Shown: positions 23,427 through 36,345 of the stretch, in pieces
How the letters are laid out: each line of letters starts with the position of its first letter
Numbering within the stretch: the stretch's first letter is position 1
Assembly: GCF_018691265.1 (NCBI RefSeq)
Contig: NW_024881295.1
Location: 13,808,314 to 13,872,313 of the forward strand
Length of the DNA: 64,000 nt
Direction of reading: 5' to 3'
Source of the DNA: Tyto alba
Taxonomy: Eukaryota; Chordata; Aves; Strigiformes; Tytonidae
The notes under the pieces: generated by a model
Seen by the model: the letters and a program-made list of their open reading frames with translations, nothing else
Told to the model about the DNA's origin: nothing
The model's database searches: none
Translations under genes and position numbers: made by a program

Positions 23427-26400
23427 CAAACAGAATACAATATGGGGAAAACACAGCATAGATGCTGATATTAAATTAAGGCATCAAATTTACTAATACA
23501 GAAACAGTTACTGAGTCTTTAATTCAAGTTTTTCAGGGGACCAAAGCCCATCCCACTAAATAAGTTGGCTAGATGTTCTGAATTAGGATGTTAAGTAACA
23601 AGCATGCTATGATTATACATCATGAAGGTAAATCCATGGTCTATAATCTATACTGTTTATATCATATACAAGGACGTTATTAGTCATCCATAGAACACTC
23701 TTATGGACCATGTGTGAAATGGACAAAGAAAAAACAAGATAATCTCTGTTTATGGGGAATTTAGAACTCAGACAGAAGAATTTAACACTGTTTCTGTGTG
23801 ACCAAGATTTTTCTGTGCTAAATCCTCCTTTTTTAGAGTCCAGTCTGTATGCGGACGGAGGAGGTCATCACCTGAAATCTGCATGTCATTGTGGTTTGGA
23901 CTTTAATCGCTAAGATAAAGGATGAAAGCACAATGGGTACAACACTATTCTGGCTTCGTAGTTCATTTCCTTAAAGCACATATTAGCACACTATGACTGT
24001 TAATGGATAAAATTTCAAAAAAAAAAGAGAAAAAATAGACAAGAAAGTAGAAACTATACCGTGTGATATACCTGAAATTTCATATGAGGAGAATCATAAA
24101 TAAGAAACAGGAAAGCCAAAATGAATAGTTCATAAAATCCAATAGTTTAAAAAAGATCCAAAAATCCAGTAAGATATGCATTACTTAAATATAAAGACAA
24201 GCAAATTTAAAAAAAAAAAAAAATTTTACTTGTTGACATCAGAACACACCTGTGGCACAAAGACAGATATAAGAAGTTGCTGCCAAAAATCAATCAGGAT
24301 TGCAGGATCATAACAGGACATAGGTTGTGAAATCTTGCTATCAGTTGGTTCCTAACCAGACACTGCTTGTTTTACTGAAAGCAATCCCCTCCAACTCCTC
24401 AGAAACCTAGACAGCTCCTAAAGTCAAAGGTCCCAAGGTCTCAGCCTCCAGCCCAGCCACACTGAACGGAGAATAGTTATTTCATTTTGTACAGTTTGAA
24501 TGTAAAAGAGAAATACCAGAAGTGTAAATCCTTGCAGAAACAGAATTGCTATTTTCCACTCAGCTCTAGAGGTAGGAATAACAACCTTTATGAAGCCTTA
24601 TAAACAGTCACATTTGAAGTGAGATTTCCAGCTGCATGAATTGATCAAGGGGACTGAGGAGAACCAGCACATGGTCTCTGCCTGCTGTGGCTCCTGTCCT
24701 GTGTGGTGTTGTGCTCAGCCCCACTAACTCATTTGATGTTGTAACTCCACGTACCCTAGTTACACTTTCTATTTCATGGAAATACCTAATAAGCCTTTAA
24801 CTCTGAAAGAGGGCTTGGATGTACCTTGCATAGAATATTTGAAGTTTATTCTCAGGAGAAATTAATGCTACTGGTCACAAAATCAGTAGCTGTAATTTTT
24901 TTGCATGTATCATTTGTCCAACACTTGTGCACTGCCAACAATTCGTTTAAAAAAATCATGACACGTGAAACAATGAAGGGCTACTTTTGCTAAACAGCTG
25001 TTTGTTAATCAAGTCTGAGCTGGTCCTTGTTGAGTAAGGTCCAAAAATTAAGTGAACCTGTTCCACATGACATCCCTAAGTACTCTCACATGGGACATAC
25101 TAATGATTCACCCAGTTCTGCTGCTGCACTGATGTGGGGCCATACTCTAGGCTTAGTATGCCTCTGAATGTCTTCTTGATGATGGCAGTGGTTTAAGTGA
25201 AGACTGTAACTGTGAACCAATTTGCACTCAATTTTATTTGCAAATGAACAAAAAACAAAAGAGTAGATGGAGGAAAAAGAAAACCCAACAACCAAACAAC
25301 CCAAACAAAAAGAAAATCCCCAAACACTTCACTCATGGGTGCAAAACCAGCTCAATGTTAGTCAAACAGCTGGGGAAGGGGCTGCCCAGGTGCAGTAGTT
25401 TTGTTCCCAGAGTGGTTGGACTGTTCCTCCAAGATAGTGAGATAAATCTTCAAAGGAGCATCTAGTCATGTCAGTCCTCATGTAAAGAACTTGATACTGC
25501 CAACATTCCCTTACTTCAGCAAATAACAGGAATCTATATCTTTCAAATAGATGGCAAGATAAGACATACTTTTTCAATCCCCACTGTAGGAAGACTTTGA
25601 TCAATAAAACCTCCAGTTTTGATCTACAGTCAGCCAGCCTGTATGTCGGAGTATGTATTTCATGCAATACTAGCCATGATTATGCTGTTTGAGAGTCAGT
25701 CGTATTGTTGAACTTACCAAAATTGTAATACTGATTTAATTATATATTTAATACTCTGTAGCAATCCTGTACTCAAGGATCAATAACAACTCTCCAAACA
25801 TTTCTAAGCCAAAAAGAAAAAAAAAAAAAGTAGGGTTTTTTGTTTGTTGTTTTTTCCATGTAATAAAATTTTAATTTAGATTTTCTTATCAGCTAACTTA
25901 CATCGATAGTCATGGGAAGCATGCTAGCATCCAGTCAGCTATCATTAATTTTCATTTCAGTGAACAATACACGGAAACTTTTTCACTCCTATTTTCTAGT
26001 TCCTTATGAAGAAGCACATGCTCACCATACCTCAGATGCAGTGTGGATGGAGAGTGAAAAAGGAATTAACCAGATTTTGCATCCCAAAAGAAATTCCCGG
26101 TGCTAGATATTCTTGATAGGCAGAAAGACCTTGGTGTAATAAGACACAATTCTGAAATATGAAGGTACACCAATTCAGTTCAGAAATAAAGCACGCATGC
26201 CTAATAAGGTATGGGACAGGACTGTAGTGAATTCTTGTATCACCCATAGTTTCTATATCAGGACTTGTAGCAAAGGTCTCTAGCTCTCCTTGACATTATT
26301 GTGATAGCAGAATGCCAAATGAGTCTTGGTGGCTTGTGATATGCAAGACTGATCAGATGGTCATCAAATTATCAAATTACCTCATGAGTTTTCAAAGAGT

Positions 26401-28259
26401 GTAAAAACTAACACATAGATATACAAAACAATTAGCTGCGTTGCCATAAATTAGCCTTTTGCCCCACAGCATTGCTAACATTGAAAAAGCTGAAAAAAAA
26501 AAAAATGATACTTTATGTTCCATGTATCCAAGCATATACATATACATCAGGAAAGTGGTCCCAGAGCTTGCACATTTTAATTGTGGATAATATTATTAAA
26601 CCAATCTTCTGCAAATTTGTCTTCATATATAGGTCTCAGCATGCCTTGTAAAACAGAGGAAACTTGAAGAAGATGTTCTTAATAGTTAAGGCTACATATT
26701 TAAATTTAGCATGCAACTCCAGGAAGACAAACTCAGAATAGGCAACCAATATGGCCAACTACTCCCAAGAATTTATGAGGGTGTGTAAACAGTAAACAAT
26801 AATAGAAACAGGTTTTCTGATTTTAATTATAGTGGATGCTAACATGCTGAATATATATAGATAATTTATAATGTAAATGTCACTTGAGATTAGAGAAATT
26901 TAATTTAATTTTACAAAAACAGTAGTAAAGAATTCTCACTTGATTTATTTTGTGTAAGGTTTGCTCCTTCCCCACCAAAGCCACACATACAAAGGCATGG
27001 CCAGCTGCACATGTACAGGCCTTAACTCAACAAGGTTCCTGTGACACTGTGAAATAAATCCAGAACCTTTAAGCCTGGATCTTTGCCATTCCAGCTAAAA
27101 AGAACCCTTCTAATACCTATAAGTAGAATTAAAATTTATATCCTCTTTCTTAAAGTTTCCAGCTACTGGAGAAGAGTGTGATTACTAATGCTTGAGTAAG
27201 AATAATTTTTATTTGAAAAAGTACAGTATTCATGATTTACAGGTGATGCATCACAGAAGATGTCAGTGGGACATATCTATCTAGATACTTTGTTCCTAAA
27301 CTTGCCCAGTGCATATGTATTTATCTGTTGAAATGCAGACATTTCCAGGATTGATCATAGTAACCTATAACACACAGCAACGTTATAGACCAGGTTAGGA
27401 GAGGAAGTGAAGAATAGCTTTTCCAATTAATGCCAGATAGGGAAATTCATTAGATATGATGCAATTACTTCATCTGGAATTTCTCCAGAAGCTGGAGTTC
27501 AGCCAGGACACTAGTTTAACATTAAAATACAAAATAAAATAAAATAAAAATAATAATGAAAAAAACGTAATAGTATCCAAACCAGAGAAGAATTTCTTAC
27601 TTCTTGATCACATTACCCTGTTATCTGGTCAATGCAGAGCATCTGTGATAATCAAAATGAGTTTTCTCTGGGACCCAAAAGTAGAGAAAAGGGAAAAAAT
27701 TATGAAATGTTCTCTGGGGTGCATTTATTTGTGGTAATATCCTAGTTAAACATATGACACTCATGATTTTTATTACAGATTTTGAAAATTATCTAGCTTT
27801 AACAAAATTTCAGCTGACTTCATAAATGATTAAATGAAACTCAGAATAAAAATAAGGAGCTGACAATTTAAACATGAAAAAAAAATCTCCCCCAAAACTA
27901 ATGCAAATGGACACTGATTATTGTTAGACACTTCTAGTGCAAATATATATGAGAACTGTAAAATGTGCACAAATTTGAATGATTTACTTGGACATCATAT
28001 GCAAATGATATTACCATCACTAGTCCTGAAAATCTTCATCACTTCTAGGATTTCCTGTGGATTTTCCCAGTTCTCCTTACGAAGACTTCCATTAAAATCC
28101 TAGTGAATATCTGCACTCCAAAGTACACTAAAAAATAAATCTAGTTAATCTGAGAGCAGCAGAGCTAATGAAGACTGTTTCCCAAATCCCCACTCAATAT
28201 ATCCAAGTCCTCCTCTATGCTACTTACAACCTCCCTCCAATCTTGCAATCTTGTTCAAA
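23427..28259. other. AT-rich unique DNA, no gene seen
   Basis: Open frames reach 101 codons (25667 down to 25362) without recognisable similarity. Short A-runs occur near 24209-24222, 25807-25819 and 26492-26505. An ATGCAAAT octamer word lies near 28009-28016. No mobile element was recognised apart from the neighbouring LTR. Confidence 0.5.
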
Positions 28260-28640
28260 ATTAGGACACAGTGCAGCCACCTTCCTCCCAGATTTCCTAA
28301 TTACTGAATAGGGAAGAGGCAGCACAGGAGCTATATTTATGCTGCTTGGCCAGCCAGCACATGCCTGCTCCCAGAAAGAAAATAACATTAGCTCACAACA
28401 CAGTCTTCCTTGCAGCAGGAACCCTAATTTGCATCACCTTCTCCTCTTGCCGGTAGCCAGTTTCCACAAAATTGGTAGAACTCCCACAGTAAACTTTGGT
28501 TTAAATTAATTAAAAGATTCCAAAGTTAGTTGGAGCAGGCCGCCAGACAAACAGCATGACAGCATAACCCGTGTTTCCTTAAGAAAGCAGGCTAAAAAAA
28601 GGAAACTAATAGTAATTATTATTTCCATATACTGTGAGGC
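28260..28640. promoter_or_regulatory. Possible conserved non-coding block
   Basis: Contains an ATTTGCAT octamer word (about 28430), and a homeodomain-like AAATTAATTAAAAG stretch (about 28503-28516) followed by a GATTCCAAAG word. Base composition is more even than in the flanks and there is no coding potential. The flag rests on motif density only. Confidence 0.25.
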
Positions 28641-29452
28641 TCAAGTTCTTGACTAAGGCCTATAAACACTACCATGATAGTTATAATAAACATAAAATTT
28701 GCCTAACAGAAGGAACAACAGTAAATTAAATTATAACACAGCTTTCATTAATTAACAACAGAGCTCACTATTCACAGAGGAAGTTGCCATAAGTATACAG
28801 ACCTGGAGCCAAATTTTTGCTAGAGCTGAGCTCCCGTTTGCTGAGGATGCTAAGACAAGACAGAGATTTTCAGAAATACCAAAAAGTCAGCAATCTCTAT
28901 TTAGGTATCAGCAGAAATACTGAAAAAACCTTAAAGCTTAATAAACCCGAGAATGGTCCCTACTGTTCATTGTGACTGGGAGAGAGGAAGTCTCAGCAGG
29001 GGTTCTGGTCCTTTTAACTTGGTGGTAGGGCCAATGGCCTCAGACTGCCTTTTTCAAAGCTATCTGAAAGGCAAATAATAGCTGTAGTAATAAACTCAAC
29101 TGAATAATTAATTAAGAGTAGAAACAAACAAACAAAAATTGTGAGACATCATATTAGTATGGGAAAGTTGTCTTTTAAAGTGAGCATTTCATGGTTCTTA
29201 AGACTCTGCCTCCCTTGCCTCTTTCTTAGAAGACATTTAAACTTCATTAGAAATTAGTAAGATATAATGGGATATGTGGAAGGGATGTATGTTCTGAAAA
29301 AGAAAACCCTTAGAAGATCAGTCAGAGGTAGAGGAGCAAATAAAAAGTGATTACACAACAACAATAACAATACCAGTAAAGTTCACTGGAGCTAAATTTT
29401 TGCTCAGCAGCTCTCAGAAATTCCTTGAGAGCATCCTACCATCATTCTGGGG
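28641..29452. other. Unique DNA, no gene seen
   Basis: AT-rich with short, unrecognisable open frames. Nothing else was found. Confidence 0.5.
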
Positions 29453-29510
29453 AAAAAAAAAAAATCAAAAAACAAACAAAAACACAAACAAAAAAAAACC
29501 AACCAAACCA
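29453..29510. repeat. A/C-rich simple repeat
   Basis: An A-run passes into (CAAA)n and ACCAACCAAACC units over about 58 bp. No upstream retrocopy was recognised. Confidence 0.8.
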
Positions 29511-32500
29511 ATATGTGTTTTCAAACTTCTGACAATATAGTATTTTCCTCAGGTACCAAGATGTCCTCCTTGTGGAAATAAAACCTCGAACCTTCAGAAA
29601 TACACATGAAAAGCAACCGTTAGAATTCATTACTGTTGCCTTTGTGGTTGTCCAGGTGTTCTGCAGAGCATCCTGTGAGTTGATATCACCAGATCTATCT
29701 AGAAGGCCTTTGTTTTACTGCACACTTAAAATTACACAGGTCATCAATGCTCTCAGGAACAAATTGTAAAATGTTCCCATAAAGTGCCGCCTAATATACA
29801 TTTGTGTGCTAAGTGGTTATGCTTCACCTCCTTTTTTTATGGTTCTGCACTTATTTTTCTTTTAAATAGGAAAACAAACGAATAGATTTTCCAGTCTGTT
29901 ACACCACCTTGCTGTAGAAGTAGTCAACCTATTACGCAGAGTTAATCATCAACTTCAAAATGTATTTTGAAGGCATAGATGGCCTTTATAATATTTGCTG
30001 CACATCTCTGCAACCTCATTGTACCAGAGATATGGGGGTGCATAAGCTCCTAGTAAATAGACCTAGAACACCCCAAAACAACATCTCACAATAGTAAAGA
30101 ATAAATTTTATGGGTTTAAGATGGAATAAGTATAACTGGATGCAGTTCTACAAAACAAGCTTTTAGATCTTGGCTTCAGGAAGGCTGCAAATATGCATCA
30201 TAACATAAAGTACAGGGAGAAACCAAGCTAGAGAGTGGTCCTGGCATGGATCACGGTTAGGTCCTTTACTAGGGAACCATCGTACAATGAATTATTTCTT
30301 TGGGTCTGTAAGTGCTTTCCAAAAGCACTGGGCATTCTGCCATTAATTAGCTATACATCCAGTTATACTGAATGCAAGCAGCCCTTTCTCCCCAAAAAGA
30401 TCCAGAATTTTCCAGTAAATCCCTATGTCTCTAACCCTCCCAGCCCTCGCTGCCACTGTCAATTTACTGTCCCTCTAAAAGGAGTGAATTTCAGAGCTCT
30501 TGAGTCTGCAGCAAAAACCTACCTCTGTCAGAGCCCTTCTTTGCCAAACTTACTGAAATACTCCTTGTTGGAATATCACAAGGATATAACCCTAAAAACT
30601 GCCCTCCTCCTCAAGTTAGATCATGTTTAGGTCATTTAGTTTTTTAAAGGTTAGCATCCATCTCTGAAATTTTATGCAGAAGTATAGTTGTAAGTGATGC
30701 AGGTTATAAAGCTTAAGTCCCAAAGTGAGATAGTGCTGGAGAAGCAGGGGTCTTGGTAAGAGTGGATGAAGTTGCTACTGGCAAGTCACTTTGGCAGTGA
30801 TTGAGCCACCTGCAGAGGAGTTGGAGAGTCCCCTCCAGCCCCACAACGCTCTCCAGCCAAGCACTCTCCAAGCACACAAAACCCTACCCAGACATGTTCC
30901 CAACACCAGGGGATGAACTTGTTTACAGGTAGCCCACGCCTCCCCTCCTGAAATGTGAGCTTATCCCCAGCTTCAAAAAACACACCAGGTCTGCAGTGCC
31001 TCCAGATGACATGTCACTGTGCTGTAATCAGGAAGCAAGAGGAGTATGTACCTTCTCAACAAGCATATCTGGAAAAGTCTTACCTTGTCACAACTACCAT
31101 TTAATTATCTAAACACAGTGGCTGGGCTAACTAGATGTTGAAATTATGAGCTTCTTAATCCCTGTGACAATAATGACTGTTGATAGCTCCTATTTCTTTC
31201 TTTCAGCTCATCTGACACATCTTCACTATATGTAAATAAAGCCACAATTATATGAATTGACTATTAGTCATTATTAGGAAGAAATCAACAACCATAGTCA
31301 TAAATACCAGCCTTGTTTCATATTCAGGCATAAAAGCTGTAGCAAAGTCAAAGGTCTGGGACATCTGAAGCAAACAGAGCCTTGGAGATGACTTGGCAAA
31401 ACCATCACTATTAGTTTAATCAAAAAGGGAAGATTAAACACTACCTGTGGCAAGACAGATCGTTAAATCCAAACGATGATCTCTCAAGCAAAGGATAGTT
31501 GTAAAGTTGAAGGCTGTAAAGATGAAGGCTTGCTAACCTCCTTAATGATAACTTTGTCCAATAATAGATTTGATTTCTTCTTCACAACTTTAGACAATCA
31601 GGAGAAAATTAGGTTTAAAACAGAGGTGGTAGGTCATCACATTTCTACCACCACTAGTGCCTTAACAAGCCACATAGGCCAGAAGTAGTGCAGTACCATC
31701 AAATGTTTTGTAATGAACATCTATTTTATTGCAGGCTAAAGTAAATGGAGGATTTCATTGTACAATTTAAAGAGAATATGGTTTAGTGGTTCAAAGGAAA
31801 GTAGAAAGAAAAAGAGTGGGGAGAGAACCCCAGGCACATAGGCAGCACAGGACAGTCAGTGACTTTGAGTCAAAGAAGAAACTGAGAAAGGACAAGGACA
31901 CCAAATACTCCTCATCAGAACAAGAAGGAAAAACAGAGAATAGTGAAAACTTTGTTTTGAAACTTGTAATGACATTCTACCAGAGGGTCTCAAAAGCCAA
32001 TGCTTTTTTATGTTTTTATGAACATTTTGAAGAAAGAGATGGAGATTAGTTTCATCGGACTGTCCTGAGCCGTGGTAAATGACACCTGTTTTCTCTGAGA
32101 AATCTTCTATCTCAGACTTCATAGTGTTGTATTGAGCAAACACAGCAACATTGCACCAAATATTTTAATGGGATTTCCTTTTAATGTGTATATTAACATT
32201 ATCTTAATCACTTTAAAGCGTAGTAATCCTTGGTGAGGACGTTATAAATCTCTGGCACGTAATACATGGAACTTAAAAAAATAAAAGGGCTTTATAGAAC
32301 TTTTCCAATTGAGTTTGTGGTTTAGGCCAATCTTGTCTAAACCAGAATCTTTGGTGGATGAAATCACTCACATGAGGAGCGATCAAAAATTCAGCTTTAC
32401 ATAAAATATATCAACTCCAGAAAGGGCAGTGACCCTTCTTATAAGGCTAGGTTGTGAAGGCGTGGGGGGCTAGCAAAAGAGAGGGCGGGAACATGCAAAG

Positions 32501-34254
32501 TTTGGGTCAGTAAGAGCTCATGGCCCTGCAGGGCTGGGGTTTGCTACAGAGCTCTCTCCTGCCCCACATCAAAGACATCATCAGTCTCTGAACTAGCAAC
32601 TGTCTGTCCTGTCTGGCCTCTGAGCTTTTGCTTTCTTTCCCTGAACTGATTTCAAGGGGGTATGGCTGTGTGAGAGGTATCATCCTTTAGATGAGCTAGA
32701 AACATATGGCACTGACCACATGTGGTCATTAAAAAGTCCCACGCCAATTTTTGCAAGGCTAACAATATTAGCCCCAGTATTCTGGCCAAATTCCAATATA
32801 GGTAATTATATTCCGGGTAATGACATACCAGCTAGTTTTATAAGGTTTAATATACATTGTGGAAAGTGGCTTGCACCTAAGGGCTCTGAGTTAAACTCAT
32901 TGCACAGTCAGCTGGGATAAAATTAGAGAAGAAACTACCCAAGCATATCAAATGTTTAAGCTTTAAAACCCTGGGTAGAATGAAACAAAAGAGGAAGGGA
33001 TCCAGGGGTGCTTTAGCATAATCAAGCTGGCTCATGCCGCTGAAGACACAGCTGGGATTGAGAGCTCACTGCTGTGAAGAAACTTGTAACAGTATCCCCA
33101 CCCCACCTTCAGCAGTGGGTGTGCATGCATGTTAAATTACCAGGTTAAGGAAGAAGATGAAGCAGTATGATGCAAAATGTTGTTTGCTGGGTTTTTTCCC
33201 TTGTTCCTCCCTCTAGTAAAATCTAACCAAATCAGGGTCTTATAAAAAACCCCACTCTTCAAATACTTAACACCTGTTGCACAGCATCCTTGTGACCCCA
33301 GCTCAAAATGCCAGAAGGAGAATGCTACTAACTTCTATTTGTCTCATCTTGCCCCACTTGAAGACATTCTGCCAATACCAGCACAGGATCCAGCCGTAAC
33401 AGCATCCTGGCAGGGTACCCACTAGGTTCTGCTGGTGAAAAGGTGAGGCTGATGCCCAGCCCCGGAATAATATGAGTGGCAGGACACATGCCTCCAGCAT
33501 GCCATTAAAATCAAAAAGGGACATTGGGAGTGTGTCACCCACACCTCAGTTGGGGCAGGAGGCACTCACTTGCAAGGACTTATGGGCTTCATTCAAAATG
33601 TGTTGACCTATGTCAACCCCCCCAGTGTTTTACACCATGCAGAATAGAAGAAAAATTGTTTCTAACTCAAAATCACAGGTGGAACAAAGGCCACAAAAGT
33701 AGTTTCAGATTTGAAGCCCCACCTTTGGCAACCAGGACATCCAAAGCAATGGCGCTGCAGTACAAGGAGCCATCATTTCATCTTGAAATGAAGCTCAAAT
33801 TAGGCTGCGATTTTTTTTCCCCAATTTATGAGTGGCTGTCGGCTTGTTCAGATGGTAGCATCCGGATTCCAAACTTTAATCCACATATCTCACGTGTTCA
33901 TGTGTATATCCTATACTTCCAGGCATAGCAGCTCATTTCAGGATGCTCTGTGCCTTTCCTGGGCTTGGAATTCAAGCTGTCGAAGATGGGAGACACAGTC
34001 TCTCCCCCTGTTTTTTGCGTACAGAACACTGTTTCATCTCCTCCATTCCTTTCTCCATTAAAACACATTCAAACATAATTAGTGTAACATTAAAAATGGA
34101 GGAAATTTTGTAATTGCCAGTTGTTCTGTAGCCATGGTTACATCAGAGATTTATACCAAGTGACTCCGGCCTGAGCACGCACAAGCAGTTAGCAGGAACA
34201 GCAGTAGGATAATGTTTGTGTGCATGTGCAGGTGTGGTGACGCGTGTGTTTGCC
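29511..34254. other. Unique DNA, no gene seen
   Basis: The longest plus-strand frames are 131 codons (30235-30630) and 134 codons (33524-33928). Neither shows a recognisable domain, a convincing start context or splice signals. Minus-strand frames overlap elsewhere. GC content rises slightly in 32450-32620 and 33280-33560 without CpG enrichment. I cannot exclude an exon of a non-coding transcript. Confidence 0.45.
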
Positions 34255-34353
34255 AAAAAAAAAAAGAGGGGGGGAGGATGAGGGTGGGGGGTGTGAGGGG
34301 AGAGAGGCCAAGGGAGAAAAAGGAGGGAGGATGGGGAGGGGAGAGACGGAGAA
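34255..34353 (+). repeat. G-rich purine tract with G-quadruplex potential
   Basis: After 11 A, about 88 bp are almost all purine with many G-runs of three or more, for example GGGGGGGAGGATGAGGG and GGGTGGGGGG. Closely spaced runs can form G-quadruplexes on the plus strand, and the purine bias also favours triplex DNA. It borders the candidate enhancer cluster that follows. Confidence 0.85.
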
Positions 34354-34360
34354 TATTCGG

Positions 34361-34500
34361 TGACATTTAAGGTGCTAATATCTGGAAGTCAACCTTTAAT
34401 TTGACAGCTTTTAGTGCTAGTTAATTTCACTCATCCAGACGAGGTGTAGGAAATTTGCAGCACCTTTAAATTATCACGTTTTTCCACACTGCCTGAGGCC
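34361..34500. promoter_or_regulatory. Candidate conserved enhancer, block A
   Basis: Dense regulatory-type words include GGTGCTAATATCTGG, TTTGACAGCTTTTA (a TALE-homeodomain-like TGACAG), TAGTTAATTTCA, and CAGCACCTTTAAATTA. There is no repeat and no coding potential. Texture and motif density resemble deeply conserved vertebrate developmental enhancers, but conservation itself is not measurable from this sequence alone. Confidence 0.4.
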
Positions 34501-34529
34501 TATGTGGAATACCTGAGCCATACTTTCTG

Positions 34530-34580
34530 CCCCCCTCCCCGGCACCCCCTCCACCCCACCCCCACTACCCCCCCTCCCCC
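34530..34580 (-). repeat. C-rich tract, G-quadruplex potential on minus strand
   Basis: About 51 bp are almost entirely C with interspersed T, A and G, containing at least six C-runs of four or more. The minus strand therefore has tightly spaced G-runs, and the plus strand could form an i-motif. It separates candidate enhancer blocks A and B. Confidence 0.9.
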
Positions 34581-34584
34581 ATTT

Positions 34585-34850
34585 TCAGGTCAGTTGAAGT
34601 AAAACTTTCATTCCCTTTCTCAGACAATTAATCTTTAGCTAATTGAAGCAGGAATGCTGCAGGATGGGTTTCACTGGGGCCTGTAAATCTCATTTAGCAA
34701 AGTGAATTCCAGGCACATGCTGCACCTAATGATGTGACAGGTGGGCTGCACCGCAAGACAGCAGCCGCAGAAAAGTTGATTCTCATTAGACCCTCGGAGT
34801 CCTGCAGTCAGTTTTCTGATGGCTGAAGAACACTAATCGCATCTGTTTGC
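34585..34850. promoter_or_regulatory. Candidate conserved enhancer, block B
   Basis: Contains CAATTAATC and CTAATTGAAG homeodomain-like words (34626-34650), GATGTGACAGGTGGGC (34731-34746) combining TGACAG with a CAGGTG E-box, TTGATTCTCATTAGACC and CACTAATCGC. Composition is balanced, with no repeats and no open frame of note. It fits a developmental enhancer in type. The target gene is not in this window. Confidence 0.45.
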
Positions 34851-34854
34851 TGCT

Positions 34855-34900
34855 GGGTGGGGTGGGCGGGGGGGGGGAGAAAGGCAACAATGGGGGGGGG
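34855..34900 (+). repeat. G-rich tract with G-quadruplex potential
   Basis: GGTGGGGTGGGC is followed by 10 G (34868-34877), and after a short A-rich gap by 9 G (34892-34900). At least four G-runs lie within 46 bp on the plus strand. Homopolymer G runs this long are also error-prone in sequencing. Confidence 0.9.
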
Positions 34901-34914
34901 CCCTGTTCCTCCCT

Positions 34915-35300
34915 TTCATGAGTTAATATCCTTGACTCCTGCCCAAAAAAACAGCAGGCCTGCCTCCCACCATGCGATCAGCCTCCATTCTGCTGACTCC
35001 TACAGGGTGCACCCTTTTTCTAATTAACTGGAATGGCTATGGAAAGCAAAGGAGGCCTTGTGTTGGGTGAACCAATTATTTTGAAGGGTATTAAGTCATC
35101 AGATTTACTTTTATCTTGATTGCATTGTGGAAATCGTGCATAATTAATGGTGGGAGCTTATTAGGAAAATGATTAGGCAAATTACACAGGTGTCGGATGC
35201 ATTTTTTATGATAAATTTGCTAGAACAATCCTGCAATTCCATCTGTTCAGCTCATATCAGAATGTCACTCTGGAAGAAATTAATGGTGCAGAGTAGCACA
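34915..35300. promoter_or_regulatory. Candidate conserved enhancer, block C
   Basis: The most enhancer-like stretch in the window. It contains the 12-bp palindrome AGGGTGCACCCT (35004-35015), TAATTAACTGG (35021-35031), ACCAATTATTTTG (35071-35083), a TTTTATCTTGATTGCATTGTGG run with GATA-, homeodomain- and SOX-like words (35109-35130), CATAATTAATGG (35139-35150), GATTAGGCAAATTAC (35171-35185) and an ACAGGTGT E-box. The small frames that cross it have no protein similarity I know. The name of the enhancer and its target are unknown to me. Confidence 0.5.
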
Positions 35301-36261
35301 AAGTTACCAGAGGCCTTGGATGCAGATTTATGCTTTAAAAAAAGATACGGTTAAAATTACCCAGCAATTTCCTAATAAATACTTGATGTTACAGTTCAAT
35401 AAATTACTTATTTAATCTTAAAAGATAATGATAGTCAGCTGGAAACTAAAAAGTGGAGAAAGCATAAACCTCATTTTGTCAGTTTGATATGTACGTAAAT
35501 AAAAAATAATCATAAGATGTAATAATTCTTTACTGTGGGATGCTGACTAGAAACAAGCTGTCAGTATTCAAGTACTTCTGCTGGGTATTTTTTCCACAGA
35601 TACTAAGGCTTGTCTTACAACTTCTGCGCTGGTTCTGAGGTGGCAGAACCAGTTCCCTTTTATGTAATTTCTGCAGAGTTTAACAGCAGATTCTGGAGCT
35701 CGCATACTGGGAGTTAGGGAGGACATCAAATGCTGTGCTCATGTCCACGCTTCCTTCACCTTGCATTTCCTACCAACACCAGAATATTAAATTTATGAGA
35801 CCAAAACCCACAAACACCTTGTCCTTCGGAGTGATCCAGTAAACAAGTCCATGGGATATTTTGTGTGTGTGTGTGTCTAAAAGAGCATGTGTATGCACAT
35901 TTGTAGAACCAAAACAGTGAAGGACTGATATTCTACCCCTGGAAGTGATGAGAAACCACAGTAATGGATTGGTTATTATGCAGCAAATAAAAAAGCTCAT
36001 GTCCCATAGAAAAACCATAATATTATACTAGCTAATATAACATGATTTCTCAAAAAACACATGTAAACGAGCAGAAGTTGCAGGAGCATGACAAAGAAAA
36101 ACAGTTCAATCAAGGCTGGGCAGTTTAACTGTCAAATATAATTTTTAGGAATATATTGTTCATAACCTGACTGGCTCGTTGTCATCTCTGCTTTTATCTT
36201 TCTTCCAGTACTAAATTTAAAAGGGATTGACTAGGTAAACATACTTAACAGATGTCAAGTG
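35301..36261. other. Unique DNA, no gene seen
   Basis: AT-rich, with a short (GT)n at 35862-35876. No gene or mobile element was recognised. Confidence 0.5.
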
Positions 36262-36345
36262 GCTTGGGGTCTGTATCTGACTCTGCCACAAGGCTCTGCA
36301 TCACCTTAGGTAAGTCCTTTCAACCGCTCTCAAGGCCCCTGGATA
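36262..36345 (+). mobile_element. MIR-like SINE relic
   Basis: TCTGACTCTGCCAC is followed, after a short divergent gap, by CACCTTAGGTAAGTCCTTT and CAACCGCTCTCAAGGCC. These correspond in order and spacing to the MIR core words around CTCTGCCACTTACTAG and GACCTTGGGCAAGTCACTT. The match is the clearest MIR-like one here in sense orientation. The element is short and diverged. Confidence 0.5.

Noticed and set aside
30235..30630. 131-codon plus-strand open frame
   Set aside because: Not recognisable as any family, no nearby promoter or splice sites; the length is within chance for 64 kb.
33524..33928. 134-codon plus-strand open frame as a possible gene
   Set aside because: No domain, no convincing splice signals and a composition like translated random sequence.
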